This document shows, piece by piece, positions 56,294 through 64,000 of a stretch of DNA of 64,000 nt. The notes below the pieces were generated by a model. It did no database searches and had not been told where the DNA came from. It worked only from the letters and a program-made list of their open reading frames with translations. The stretch comes from Cellulomonas sp. 73-145. GTDB lineage: Bacteria; Actinomycetota; Actinomycetes; Actinomycetales; Cellulomonadaceae. Numbering within the stretch: position 1 is the first letter of the stretch; each line of letters starts with the position of its first letter. The stretch is from NCBI GenBank assembly GCA_001898185.1, contig MKTI01000005.1, positions 1 to 64,000 of the forward strand, read 5' to 3'. The position numbers were made by a program, and so were the translations under genes.

Positions 56294-58545
56294 CGACCGC
56301 CGACCGCGCCGAGGGCAACACGCGAGGCTGGCTCTCGTCGGCCCTCTGCGCGCTGGCCACGTGTGGAGCCCTGGTGGCCCTCGGTCGGCTCATCCAGCCG
56401 GGCCGCTGGCCGGCGGTCGCCTGCGTCGCGGTGATCCTCCTGGCGGCGGTCATCGCCGCCGTCCGCTCGCTCACGGGCTCCCCCTGGGTGCCGACGGTCG
56501 TCGGCGCCGTCGTCGCCTTCGCGGGCCTCGTCGTGCGGTACGGCGCACCGCCCGGGGGTACCCAGGTGCTGCCGACCCCGGACGCCGTGCGGCGCACGTG
56601 GGCGCTGGCAGGCGAAGGCGTCGCCCTGATCCAGGGCTCGTTGGTGCCGATGCCGTCGAACCGGTCGGCGGAGGTGCTGGTCGTCGCGGGCGCGGCGGCG
56701 GTGCTGCTCCTCGTCGACGCGCTCGCGCTCGGAGCCGGCGCGCCCGCGCTCGTCGCGCTCCCCCTGAGCGCCCTGTGGGTGCCCGCCGTGGTGCTCGGCT
56801 ACCCGGCGTCCGGCTGGGCCGTCTTCTGGACGGGCCTGGCGTACCTGATGCTGCTGGCGCTGACCACGGCACCCGGAGGTCCGCAGGCCGACCTGGTCCG
56901 TCGCTCGAGCACGGCATTCGCCGCCGCGGCCGGGGCGGTGGTGCTCGCGCTCCTCGCGGCGCCCGCCGTCGCGGCGTTCCCCGGCTGGTCGAGCGTGCGG
57001 CTGCCGACCCTCGGCGACGGTCCGAGTGGTCCGCTGGTCCTCTCGAGCAACCTGGACCTGCGCGACAGCCTCGGCTCCCGGTCCAGCCAGGTGGTGCTCC
57101 GCTACACGGTGTCCCGCCCTGCACCGCAGGACGGCTCCGGACCCAGCCCGGCCGCGACGTCCGCGCTGCCGTTGTCGATCGGTCCCCTGCGCGCCTTCAC
57201 GCTCAGCTCGTTCGACGGTCGCCAGTGGTCCCGGGCCGGCGACGGCCCGGTGTTCCCGTTCGACGGCGGGTCGTGGCTCGGCACCGACTCCGCGACCCCC
57301 GACCCCGCCCGGGAGCTCGACGTGCAGGTCCGGCTCGAGTCCCTGCGCGAGACCCGCCTGCCCATCAGCACCTTCCCGCGCACGGTGGCGGTGGACGGCA
57401 CCTGGCGCTACGACCCTCAGCGCGACGAGGTCGTCGGGACCCAGGCCACCGCCGCGGGGCAGACGTACTCGATGCAGGTCGAGGTGCAGGACCTCAGCGC
57501 CGACCAGCTCATCGCCGCCGGTGCCGGTGCGCCGTCGGGCAGCGAGAACTACCTCCAGGTGCCTGCCACCCAGCACCTCGCGGACATCACGGCGCGCGCC
57601 AACCAGATCGTCGGGAACGCCACGACGGCCTACGACAAGGCGATGGCGCTGCAGCAGTACTTCCGCTCCGGGGCGAACTTCACCTACGACACCAAGGTGC
57701 CTCCCGCGACGTCCCAGGACGCCGTGTGGGACTTCCTGCAGTCCCGGCGGGGCTACTGCGTCCAGTTCTCCTCGACGATGACGTTGATGGCGCGCATCCT
57801 CGGCATCCCGGCACGCGTCGCCGTCGGCTTCCTGCCCGGGACGCAGACCGGCAACGACGGCGAGTACGTGGTCACCGGCAAGCAGGCGCACGCCTGGCCC
57901 GAGCTGTACTTCGCGGGCTACGGATGGGTCCGGTTCGAGCCGACACCGGCCGTCCAGACGGGTGCACCCCCTGCCTGGAGCGACCCGTACGTCCGCTCGA
58001 CCGGTCCCGGTGCGCAGGGTCCCAACGACCTCGGCCGCGCCGGCCAGGCCGCGACCGGTGGCGCGACCGGCGCCCCGACGCAGGCGCCGCACCAGACGGT
58101 GACCACCACCGTCCATGGCAGCTGGGTGCCGACGGCGGTCACGATGGGACTGGTCCTGCTCGCCGCCGCCGCTGCGCTGCTCGTGTGGCGGCGCCTCCGG
58201 CGCCCCCCGGAGCTCAACGCCGAGCGGGCGTGGCACACGCTACGGCGCCGCCTCGCGAAGCGGCACATCACCTGGGCCGACTCGACGACCCCACGGGGTT
58301 GCGTCCGTACGGTCCAGGACACGCTGCTGGAGCTGACCGGCCGCGAGCTCCAGGGCGCTGCGTTCGAGGGCCTCACCGAGCTCGCGCGGACGGTCGAGGA
58401 CGAGCGCTACGCACCTGCCCAGAGCCCACGGACGTCCAGCCAGCTCCATCACTGGATCGGCGAGACCCTCCGCGGGGTCGACGAGCTGGTCAGCGACCGC
58501 CCTGGTCGCGCCGCCGCTCCCAGCGGGCCTCCAGCCGGGCCATGA
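56290..58545 (+). CDS. Transglutaminase-like membrane protein (TgpA type)
   Basis: A 751-residue membrane protein: about five helices (to about 225), an external domain with a transglutaminase core, one more helix (about 617-635), and a cytoplasmic tail with a DUF4129-like region. Catalytic Cys is in RRGYCVQFSST (residue 490) and His in QAHAWPELYF (534); the usual third-site Asp is Glu in RFEPTP. GTG start overlaps the DUF58 gene (GTGA). The substrate is unknown; homologues modify wall or surface proteins. Its 3' end overlaps the convergent DUF3040 gene by 56 bases. Confidence 0.9.
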   Translation: MTTADRAEGNTRGWLSSALCALATCGALVALGRLIQPGRWPAVACVAVILLAAVIAAVRSLTGSPWVPTVVGAVVAFAGLVVRYGAPPGGTQVLPTPDAVRRTWALAGEGVALIQGSLVPMPSNRSAEVLVVAGAAAVLLLVDALALGAGAPALVALPLSALWVPAVVLGYPASGWAVFWTGLAYLMLLALTTAPGGPQADLVRRSSTAFAAAAGAVVLALLAAPAVAAFPGWSSVRLPTLGDGPSGPLVLSSNLDLRDSLGSRSSQVVLRYTVSRPAPQDGSGPSPAATSALPLSIGPLRAFTLSSFDGRQWSRAGDGPVFPFDGGSWLGTDSATPDPARELDVQVRLESLRETRLPISTFPRTVAVDGTWRYDPQRDEVVGTQATAAGQTYSMQVEVQDLSADQLIAAGAGAPSGSENYLQVPATQHLADITARANQIVGNATTAYDKAMALQQYFRSGANFTYDTKVPPATSQDAVWDFLQSRRGYCVQFSSTMTLMARILGIPARVAVGFLPGTQTGNDGEYVVTGKQAHAWPELYFAGYGWVRFEPTPAVQTGAPPAWSDPYVRSTGPGAQGPNDLGRAGQAATGGATGAPTQAPHQTVTTTVHGSWVPTAVTMGLVLLAAAAALLVWRRLRRPPELNAERAWHTLRRRLAKRHITWADSTTPRGCVRTVQDTLLELTGRELQGAAFEGLTELARTVEDERYAPAQSPRTSSQLHHWIGETLRGVDELVSDRPGRAAAPSGPPAGP

Positions 58546-58882
58546 AGCCCTGCTTCGAGACGGACCTCCGCACCGGCCGGTGCACCTTACCGTCCGTGCC
58601 CACCACGCCCTGAGGGCCGGCTGACCGCCGGGGCATCGCGAAGGCGAGGGCGACCGAGGCGAACATCAGCACGAAGCCGATCGCCCCGAGCCACGGCTTC
58701 GAGTTCGCCGCACCGAGGACCAGCAGCAGCAGACCGACCACGGCGCCCGTGCCCGTGAGCACGAACCGCACCACGGGACGACGTCGGCGCTGGGTGAGGG
58801 TGTTCGCCAGACGCGGATCGTCTGAAGCGAGCTGGCGCTCCATCTGCTCGAGCACTCGCTGCTCGTACTCGGAGAGTGGCAT
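58490..58882 (-). CDS. DUF3040 membrane protein
   Basis: A 130-residue small membrane protein found in actinobacteria. N-terminal MPLSEYEQRVLEQMERQLASDDPRLA is the DUF3040 signature; two helices follow (about 40-58 and 64-83), then a basic tail. GGAGG five bases before ATG 58882. Function unknown. The last 56 bases lie inside the convergent transglutaminase gene. Confidence 0.88.
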   Translation of the reverse strand: MPLSEYEQRVLEQMERQLASDDPRLANTLTQRRRRPVVRFVLTGTGAVVGLLLLVLGAANSKPWLGAIGFVLMFASVALAFAMPRRSAGPQGVVGTDGKVHRPVRRSVSKQGFMARLEARWERRRDQGGR

Positions 58883-58924
58883 GGCGACCTCCGATGCACC
58901 GATGGACCACGGCCTCTGGTCGCC

Positions 58925-60190
58925 TCAGGATAGATCGACCGGCACGAAGGTGGTAGTCGAGCGAGCGGGCGCCGTCTCGGCCGAGCCGGTCCGGATGGCC
59001 TGGGTCCCGAAACGGGAACGAACGGCGTCCATGGCCCGCTCGGCGTCTCGACGCCCCGAGGTCTGCGCCGCGGCCTCCTCGAGAGTCGGCTGACGGACGG
59101 TCGTCGCGGCAGGTGACAGGCCTTCGGCACGGACGCCGACCAGCCGGACCGGGAGACCGCCCAGGTCGACGCCGGCGAGCAGGGCGCGCGCCGCCAGGTA
59201 GATCTCGCGGCCGACGTCGGTGGGCGTGGTGAGCGTCCGGGCACGGCTCAGCGTCCGGAAGTCGGAGGTCCGCACCTTGATCGCGACGGTGCGCGCGACC
59301 ATGCCGTGCCTGCGCAGCCGGGCCGCGCACCGGTCCGCCAGCTCCAGCACCTTGGTCTGCACCACGGCGAGGTCGGACACGTCCGCGACGAACGTCTCCT
59401 CGGCGCCGATCGACTTCTCCTCGCGGCCCGGCTGCACCGGACGAGGGTCTCGGCCCCACGCGAGGTCGTACAGGTGCTCACCGGCCACCTTGCCGACTGC
59501 GCGTCGCACGGTGTCCACCTCGCTGTCCGCCAGCTCGGCGACGGTCCTGATGCCCCACCGGGCCAGCGCCGCCTCCGTCCGCTCGCCGACGCCCCACAGC
59601 GCGCCGACGGGAAGGATCCGCAGGAAGTCCACGGTCGCCGCCCGCGGGACGAGGAGGACCCCGTCGGGCTTGGCGTGGCCGGACGCGAGCTTGGCGACGA
59701 ACTTGGTCGACGCGATGCCGACGGAGCACGTGATGCCGTAGTGCTCCCGCACCCGGGTGCGGATCAGCGCCGCGATCGCCGTGGGTGGTCCGATGCGACG
59801 CCGCGCACCGGCCACGTCGAGGAACGCCTCGTCCACGCTGACCTGCTCCACCAGCGCGGTCACGTCGCGGAGCACCGACATCACACCCTCGGACACCTCG
59901 TGGTACGCGTGGTGGTCGGGCGGGACGACGACGGCCTGCGGGCACATGCGCAAGGCCGTGGACATCGGCATCGCGGAGTGGACGCCGAACGCCCGCGCCT
60001 CGTAGGTCGCGGCGAGCACGACCCCTCGCTGGGCACCGCCGACGATCACGGGCAGCCCGCGCAGCTGTGGTCGACGGGCGAGCTCGACGGAGGCGAAGAA
60101 CGCATCCATGTCGACGTGGAGGATGGTGCACCCGTCCTCCTCGCTGCCCCAGTCCCGCTTGGCCGCGGCGGACCGGGGGCCGCGGCTCAT
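58925..60190 (-). CDS. dinB: DNA polymerase IV (Y family)
   Basis: Error-prone translesion polymerase. The 421-residue protein has the palm motif ILHVDMDAFFASVELARRP (about 24-42), VVLAATYEARAFGVHSAMP, the catalytic VSVDEAFLDVAGA, helix-hairpin-helix region LPVGALWGVGERTEAAL, and the little-finger domain. A beta-clamp-binding peptide is not obvious at the end. ATG start overlaps the HEPN-type gene stop (ATGA), so it is transcribed from the LexA-box promoter upstream of that gene. Confidence 0.95.
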   Translation of the reverse strand: MSRGPRSAAAKRDWGSEEDGCTILHVDMDAFFASVELARRPQLRGLPVIVGGAQRGVVLAATYEARAFGVHSAMPMSTALRMCPQAVVVPPDHHAYHEVSEGVMSVLRDVTALVEQVSVDEAFLDVAGARRRIGPPTAIAALIRTRVREHYGITCSVGIASTKFVAKLASGHAKPDGVLLVPRAATVDFLRILPVGALWGVGERTEAALARWGIRTVAELADSEVDTVRRAVGKVAGEHLYDLAWGRDPRPVQPGREEKSIGAEETFVADVSDLAVVQTKVLELADRCAARLRRHGMVARTVAIKVRTSDFRTLSRARTLTTPTDVGREIYLAARALLAGVDLGGLPVRLVGVRAEGLSPAATTVRQPTLEEAAAQTSGRRDAERAMDAVRSRFGTQAIRTGSAETAPARSTTTFVPVDLS

Positions 60191-60618
60191 GAGGCCCTCG
60201 CGGCGTGGGCCTCGCCGTCGAGATACGTCCGCACCACGTCGACGAAGTCCTCGGCCTCGACGAGCGCCTGCTCCGCACGAGCGCCGGTGACGAGGTCGAA
60301 CCGACCCGCCTCGACCGCCGCCCGCAGCGGCGCCGCGTCCGCGAAGACCGCCCCCCACCGGCTCAACGACGGTGCGACCGAGCCGAGCTGGCCCCACACG
60401 GTGCGAGGCGCCGAGCGCCCGGCCGGTGCACCCTCGGCCGCGACGACGGCCGCCGCCGCCCGTACGGCCGCGAGGTGCGCGTGGGACAGCTGCTCCCACG
60501 GCTCGGCGGAGAACTGGGCCGCCACGAGCTCCGCGTCGGCGCGCGCGAGCAGCTGACGGACACGCGACGGAACCGGGGCACCGCCGGTGGTCACCGACCT
60601 CGGACTCGTCGCTCTCAT
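60187..60618 (-). CDS. SAV_6107-type HEPN domain protein
   Basis: A 143-residue mostly helical protein: RVRQLLARADAELVAAQFSAEPWEQLSHAHLAAVRAAAAVVAA (split: LLARADAELVAAQFSAEPWE) matches the SAV_6107-like HEPN family, which in actinobacteria sits before dinB. Classical HEPN RNases have R-X4-6-H; this is not clearly present. ATG 60618 has GGGAGG seven bases upstream and is preferred over ATG 60642, which would put the start in the LexA box. Function in DNA-damage response is inference from position. Confidence 0.8.
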   Translation of the reverse strand: MRATSPRSVTTGGAPVPSRVRQLLARADAELVAAQFSAEPWEQLSHAHLAAVRAAAAVVAAEGAPAGRSAPRTVWGQLGSVAPSLSRWGAVFADAAPLRAAVEAGRFDLVTGARAEQALVEAEDFVDVVRTYLDGEAHAARAS

Positions 60619-60640
60619 CTCCGCACCTCCCGCCCTCATC

Positions 60641-60658
60641 ATCGAACAGGTGTTCGAT
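60641..60658. promoter_or_regulatory. LexA (SOS) box between the HEPN-dinB unit and the methyltransferase
   Basis: ATCGAACAGGTGTTCGAT contains TCGAAC-N4-GTTCGA, an exact match to the actinobacterial LexA consensus and an 18-base palindrome apart from the AGGT centre. It lies 24 bases before the HEPN start and overlaps the -35 region of the divergent gene. Confidence 0.88.
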
Positions 60659-60676
60659 CGCCGTCAACCCGGACGG

Positions 60677-60682
60677 TACGCT
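60677..60682 (+). promoter_or_regulatory. -10 element of the LexA-box methyltransferase gene (leaderless)
   Basis: TACGCT six bases before GTG 60689; the LexA box ends 18 bases upstream. Confidence 0.55.
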
Positions 60683-60688
60683 GGCCGC

Positions 60689-61582
60689 GTGCCGCCATCC
60701 CCGGGGCGTCCCCGACGGCGTCCACCCTCGCACCGACCACCCACACGGTCCTTGCCGGGCGACGAGCGGTGGCCGCAGGAGCCGGTGCGGATCAGCACGG
60801 GGACGGCGCAGGTGGTCCAGACGGCCGATGACCCGGACGGCGTCACGCTCCTGGTGAACGGCGTGCCGAGCTCGCACCTGGACCTCGCCGACCCCACACG
60901 GCTCGAGTTCGAGTACATGCAGCAGATGACGGCCGTGCTGGACGCCTTCCGGCCTCCGCCCGCCGCCCTCACGGTGGTGCACCTGGGCGCCGGCGCCTGC
61001 GCGCTCGCACGAGCCGTGCACGCCGCGCGGCCCGAGTCGCGGCAGCTGGCCCTGGAGCTGGACGGGCAGCTGGCGGCGCTGGTGCGCACCTGGTTCGACC
61101 TGCCGCGGTCGCCCGCGCTGCGGATCCGGGTCGGCGACGCACGCACCGAGCTGGGCCGTCTGCCGGACGCCTCGGCGGACGTCGTCGTCCGCGACGTGTT
61201 CGCCGGCGACCGCACCCCGGACCCGCTCACCACCGCCGAGCTGACAGCGGACGTGAGCCGGGTGCTGCGGCCGGGCGGTCTCTACCTCGCCAACTGCGCC
61301 GACCGTCCGCCGCTCACGCTGGCACGCTCGGAGGTGGCGACGGTCGCCTCGGTGTTCACCCACGTCGCCGCCATCGCCGAGCCGGCTCAGCTCAAGGGGC
61401 GCCGGTACGGCAACGTCGTCCTCGCGGCGACCGACTCGCCCGCGGTGCTGGACTCCCCCGCGCTGGCCAGGGCGCTGCGGTCCCTCCCCGTGCCGGCGCA
61501 CCTGCTGCACGGGGAGGAGCTGAGCAGCTTCGCGGGCCGGGCACCCGTCCGCCACGACGTGGAGGAGGCATCACGCCCCTGA
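60689..61582 (+). CDS. Spermidine synthase-like methyltransferase-fold protein
   Basis: A 297-residue Rossmann-fold protein resembling spermidine synthase-like methyltransferases of actinobacteria. Blocks: EFEYMQQMTAVLDAF, VVHLGAGACALARAVHAARP (SAM-site glycine loop), VGDARTELGRLPDASADVVVRDVF, LRPGGLYLANCAD. The polyamine-site residues of true SpeE are not clear, so substrate is unknown. GTG 60689 follows TACGCT by six bases; a basic Pro-rich N terminus (1-30) precedes the fold. Probably controlled by LexA. Confidence 0.85.
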   Translation: MPPSPGRPRRRPPSHRPPTRSLPGDERWPQEPVRISTGTAQVVQTADDPDGVTLLVNGVPSSHLDLADPTRLEFEYMQQMTAVLDAFRPPPAALTVVHLGAGACALARAVHAARPESRQLALELDGQLAALVRTWFDLPRSPALRIRVGDARTELGRLPDASADVVVRDVFAGDRTPDPLTTAELTADVSRVLRPGGLYLANCADRPPLTLARSEVATVASVFTHVAAIAEPAQLKGRRYGNVVLAATDSPAVLDSPALARALRSLPVPAHLLHGEELSSFAGRAPVRHDVEEASRP

Positions 61583-61593
61583 CCGCCGGACAC

Positions 61594-61632
61594 ACGTCGG
61601 GGCCGCACCCCCACGAGGTGCGGCCCCGACGT
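61594..61632. terminator. Strong bidirectional hairpin terminator
   Basis: ACGTCGGGGCCGCACC and GGTGCGGCCCCGACGT are exact 16-base arms around a seven-base loop, 12 bases after the methyltransferase stop and 45 bases after the end of the cold-shock gene on the other strand. Confidence 0.85.
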
Positions 61633-61676
61633 TCTGGATGTGGTCCTCTACCGGAAAGCCCCGCTGGGGGCGCCGA

Positions 61677-61880
61677 TCAGAGGGGACGGACGTGCTCGGC
61701 CTGCGGGCCCTTCGCGCCCTGCGTGATCTCGAACTCGACGCGCTGGCCCTCGTCCAGCGACCGGTAACCCTGGGTGTCGATCGCCGAGTAGTGGACGAAG
61801 ACGTCGGCACCGCCGCCGTCCTGGGCGATGAACCCGTAGCCCTTCTCGGCGTTGAACCACTTGACAGCACCCTGTGCCAT
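61677..61880 (-). CDS. cspA: Cold-shock protein (CspA family)
   Basis: A 67-residue single-domain OB-fold RNA chaperone: [20 protein letters not shown] holds RNP-1 and VFVHYSAI holds RNP-2. ATG 61880 has AAGGA eight bases upstream. The upstream gap of 212 bases (61881-62092) holds no gene and may include a long leader, as is usual for cold-shock genes; I see no promoter there I would defend. Confidence 0.95.
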   Translation of the reverse strand: MAQGAVKWFNAEKGYGFIAQDGGGADVFVHYSAIDTQGYRSLDEGQRVEFEITQGAKGPQAEHVRPL

Positions 61881-62092
61881 GTCCTGATTCCTTCTGTCCC
61901 ACCGGTGACGGCGCAGGCCCGCTGCCTCCGCCGTGCCGCAATGCCTCACGTGCTGCCCCGGGGTGGCACAGCCAAGCGCCGGTCAAGCGTCCGTACGTCA
62001 CTGCAACGCAGGCATCCTTGCACGTGGGACGTGACGCACGCCACGGTTCTGGGACGAACGGACCGCCCTCCACGCAACGATCTGGTAAAGGG

Positions 62093-63022
62093 CTAACCCT
62101 CGTCGGACTGCTCGGCGAGGAACCGCTCGAACTCGGCGCCGAGCTCGTCCGCGGTCGGCAGCTCGTCGGTCGAGGCCAGCAGGTTCGTCCGCCCGATGCT
62201 CCGGGTGAAGGCGTCGTACTGCTCCTCGAGCGCGTGCACCAAGGAGGCGACCTCCTCGGAGCCGGCCACCTGCTCGTCGATCTGCCGCATGGTCTCGTGC
62301 GCGGCGGACTCCAGCGCCCCGACCTTCAGCTGCAGGCCGGTCGCGCGCTCGACCCGCCCGAGCGCCGCGATGGCGGCCTGCGGGAACGGCGACTGGGACA
62401 GGTAGTGCGGGACGTGCACCGCGAAGCCCATCGCGTCGTGCCCCGACTGACCGAGGCGGTACTCGAGGAGCGCCTGGGCGCTGGCCGGCACCTGCACGGT
62501 GCCGAACCACGCCGGCTGGTCCGCGACCAGCTCGGGCCGGGTGCCGTGCGCGGTGACGGACACCGGCCGCGTGTGCGGCAGCCCCATCGGGATGCCGTGC
62601 AGGCCGATGGTCAGCGGCACGTCGAAGCGCTCGACGACCTGCCGCACAGCGGCGACGTACCGCTCCCACTGCACGTCCGGCTCGGTGCCGTGCAGCAGCA
62701 GGAAGGGCACCCCCTGCTCGTCCTCGACCAGGTCGACCGCGAGCTCGGGCTCGTCGTAGGACGTCCAGGTGGTGGAGTCGAAGGTCATCGCCGGCCGACG
62801 GGAGCGGTAGTCCATCAGCTGGTCGACGTCGAACGTGACCAGCCGGCGCGACCCGAGCTGCTCGGTCAGGTGCTCCGCTGCGAGCTGGCCGGCCTGGCCG
62901 GCGTCGACGAACCCGCGGACCGCGTGCACCAGCACCGGGCCGGAGCCGACGGTCGCACCGCGGGCGTCGACCTCAGCGGCGACCTGCGGGTCGACGTCGT
63001 AGATCTCGCTGGGATCCAGCAT
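62093..63022 (-). CDS. PAC2-family protein
   Basis: A 309-residue protein of the PAC2 (proteasome assembly chaperone-like) family common in actinobacteria. Landmarks: VLVHAVRGFVDAGQAGQLAAEHL, LVTFDVDQLMDYRSRRPAM, PFLLLHGTEPDVQWERY, GLHGIPMGLPHTRP and AMGFAVHVPHYL. A C-terminal helical segment (about 225-309) follows. Function in bacteria unknown; a link to proteasome assembly is family naming only. ATG 63022, monocistronic by position. Confidence 0.88.
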   Translation of the reverse strand: MLDPSEIYDVDPQVAAEVDARGATVGSGPVLVHAVRGFVDAGQAGQLAAEHLTEQLGSRRLVTFDVDQLMDYRSRRPAMTFDSTTWTSYDEPELAVDLVEDEQGVPFLLLHGTEPDVQWERYVAAVRQVVERFDVPLTIGLHGIPMGLPHTRPVSVTAHGTRPELVADQPAWFGTVQVPASAQALLEYRLGQSGHDAMGFAVHVPHYLSQSPFPQAAIAALGRVERATGLQLKVGALESAAHETMRQIDEQVAGSEEVASLVHALEEQYDAFTRSIGRTNLLASTDELPTADELGAEFERFLAEQSDEG

Positions 63023-63135
63023 GTGGCGCCTCGCTCGTCCTCGTCCTGCGCCGGGCGGTGCACCCGGTCGAGGGTCACAACGCCGCGACGCCCGCGACTC
63101 TTCCCGGGACGGTTCCGCCGCGGGCGCCGTCCGCG

Positions 63136-63573
63136 TCAGTGCGCGGGGAGCCGCACGATCTCGACGAAGAACTCGTCGATCTGGCGCACCACGTCGATGA
63201 ACCGGTCGAAGTCCACCGGCTTGGTCACGTAGGCGTTCGCGTGCAGCGAGTAGCTGCGGACGACGTCCTCCTCGGCCTCCGAGGTGGTCAGCACGACGAC
63301 CGGGATCTTGCGGAGCTCGTCGTCGGACTTCAGCGCCTGCAGCACCTCCCGGCCGTCCATCCGAGGCAGGTTGAGGTCGAGCAGGATCAGGTCCGGCGTC
63401 GGCGCCTCGGCATGCTCCCCCTGCTTTCGCAGGAACTCCAGGGCGCTGACGCCGTCGGACACCACGGCGAGGCGGTTGCGCAGCTTGTTGTGCTCGAACG
63501 CCTCGCGCGTCATCAGGACGTCCCCGGGGTCGTCCTCCACCAGCAGCACGTCGATGATCTTCTGGTCCGGCAC
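63136..63573 (-). CDS. Single-domain response regulator (Rcp1-like receiver)
   Basis: A 145-residue lone receiver: [18 protein letters not shown] with the acidic pair, phospho-acceptor Asp in [13 protein letters not shown] (about 67), the Thr in [11 protein letters not shown], and Lys in TKPVDF. The DPGD and EAF features match receivers that follow phytochrome-type or PAS histidine kinases. No output domain. GTG start; the kinase gene ends 124 bases upstream, so they are likely partners. Confidence 0.92.
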   Translation of the reverse strand: MPDQKIIDVLLVEDDPGDVLMTREAFEHNKLRNRLAVVSDGVSALEFLRKQGEHAEAPTPDLILLDLNLPRMDGREVLQALKSDDELRKIPVVVLTTSEAEEDVVRSYSLHANAYVTKPVDFDRFIDVVRQIDEFFVEIVRLPAH

Positions 63574-63629
63574 GGGTGCACCGTCCTCTCGTCTCGTCGG
63601 GCCCCGGTCGGGCCGGTTCGGGTGGTGGC

Positions 63630-63718
63630 CGGGTCAGGTTGTGAACGGGCCAGGTTGTGGGCGGGTCAGGTTGTGAGCGGGTCGGGTCGTGAGCGGGTCA
63701 GGTCGTGAGCGGGTCAGG
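63630..63718. repeat. 16-base tandem repeat, about five and a half copies
   Basis: The unit CGGGTCAGGTTGTGAG is repeated from 63630 at a strict 16-base period (63630, 63646, 63662, 63678, 63694, 63710), with one or a few changes per copy. It spans the end of the histidine kinase gene (stop at 63698) and the kinase-receiver gap. Confidence 0.8.
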
Positions 63719-64000
63719 CGTTCGCGCGTCGGGTGTGGGCAGAGGGAACGGCTGCACGGCTTCCAGGCCCTGCGGCCCGGGCGGGCGTTCGACCTCGACC
63801 CCCGGCAGCGTCCACCTGATCGACGTCCCGGCGCCCGCCGTGCCGTCGATCCAGATCCGGCCGCCGTGGTACTCGACGATCTTCTTGGACAGGGCGAGCC
63901 CGATGCCCGTGCCCTCGTACACGTCCTTGGCGTGCAGCCGCTGGAAGATGACGAAGACCCGCTCGGCGTACTGGGGCTCGATGCCGATGCCGTTGTCCCG
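63698..64000 (-). CDS. Sensor histidine kinase, C-terminal part (cut by window edge)
   Basis: Only the last 100 residues lie in the window; the start is beyond base 64000. They include the ATPase boxes [39 protein letters not shown] and [21 protein letters not shown]. The variant fits the phytochrome/PAS-type kinases that pair with lone receivers. The last 25 residues are Pro/Thr-rich, and the end runs into the 16-base repeats. Confidence 0.88.
   Translation of the reverse strand, partial: RDNGIGIEPQYAERVFVIFQRLHAKDVYEGTGIGLALSKKIVEYHGGRIWIDGTAGAGTSIRWTLPGVEVERPPGPQGLEAVQPFPLPTPDARTPDPLTT

Noticed and set aside
63630..63718. CRISPR array
   Set aside because: The repeats are directly adjacent 16-base units with no spacers, so this is a simple tandem repeat.

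Overview
The window is a GC-rich chromosomal core segment of an actinobacterium. Gene content, gene order (pheST, argCJBDFRGH, mpg, tyrS; infC-rpmI-rplT; a his cluster with priA; the division and cell-wall cluster with sepF, yggT and wag31), frequent GTG starts and families such as DUF3040, DUF1844 and SAV_6107 point to Micrococcales. A Cellulomonas-like organism is my best guess; the genus is inference. I see no insertion sequence, prophage, CRISPR array or tRNA gene.

Layout. 1-443: leader and promoter of an rRNA operon read leftwards; its 16S gene lies just outside the window. 444-11960 (minus): one long unit argC-J-B-D-F-R-G-H, then a P-loop kinase, mpg and tyrS, with an ARG box over the argC promoter. 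12036-18961: a quinone reductase (plus), a TMEM175-type channel, pheS-pheT, thpR and a TrmH-type methylase. 18996-21106: rplT, rpmI and infC behind a highly structured leader, with infC apparently starting at ATC. 21107-22899 (plus): DUF1844 protein, a coiled-coil membrane protein and a serine protease lipoprotein. 22936-28859 (minus): hisD, then hisC-hisB-orf, hisH, priA and an SseB-like gene. 28929-34624: dnaE, an RluD-type pseudouridine synthase, lspA and a DksA/TraR-type protein.

34908-53634 (minus) is the division and cell-wall cluster, read in transcription order mraZ, rsmH, ftsL, ftsI, murE, murF, mraY, murD, ftsW, murG-murC, ftsQ, ftsZ, pgeF, sepF, yggT, wag31. The most unusual point is that MurG and MurC form one continuous 881-residue reading frame. 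Ten-base-period GTGGNG repeats upstream of mraZ look like the MraZ operator; similar pairs face the divergent moxR-DUF58-transglutaminase operon (54030-58545, plus).

58490-64000: DUF3040 protein, then dinB with a HEPN-type gene, divergent from a methyltransferase across a perfect LexA box. After these come a cold-shock protein, a PAC2-family protein, a lone receiver and the 3' end of a histidine kinase cut by the window edge.

A recurrent theme is leaderless transcription. At ten genes that head units, a TANNNT -10 hexamer sits 6 or 7 bases before an ATG or GTG. Inside operons, starts and stops usually overlap as ATGA, GTGA or TGATG.
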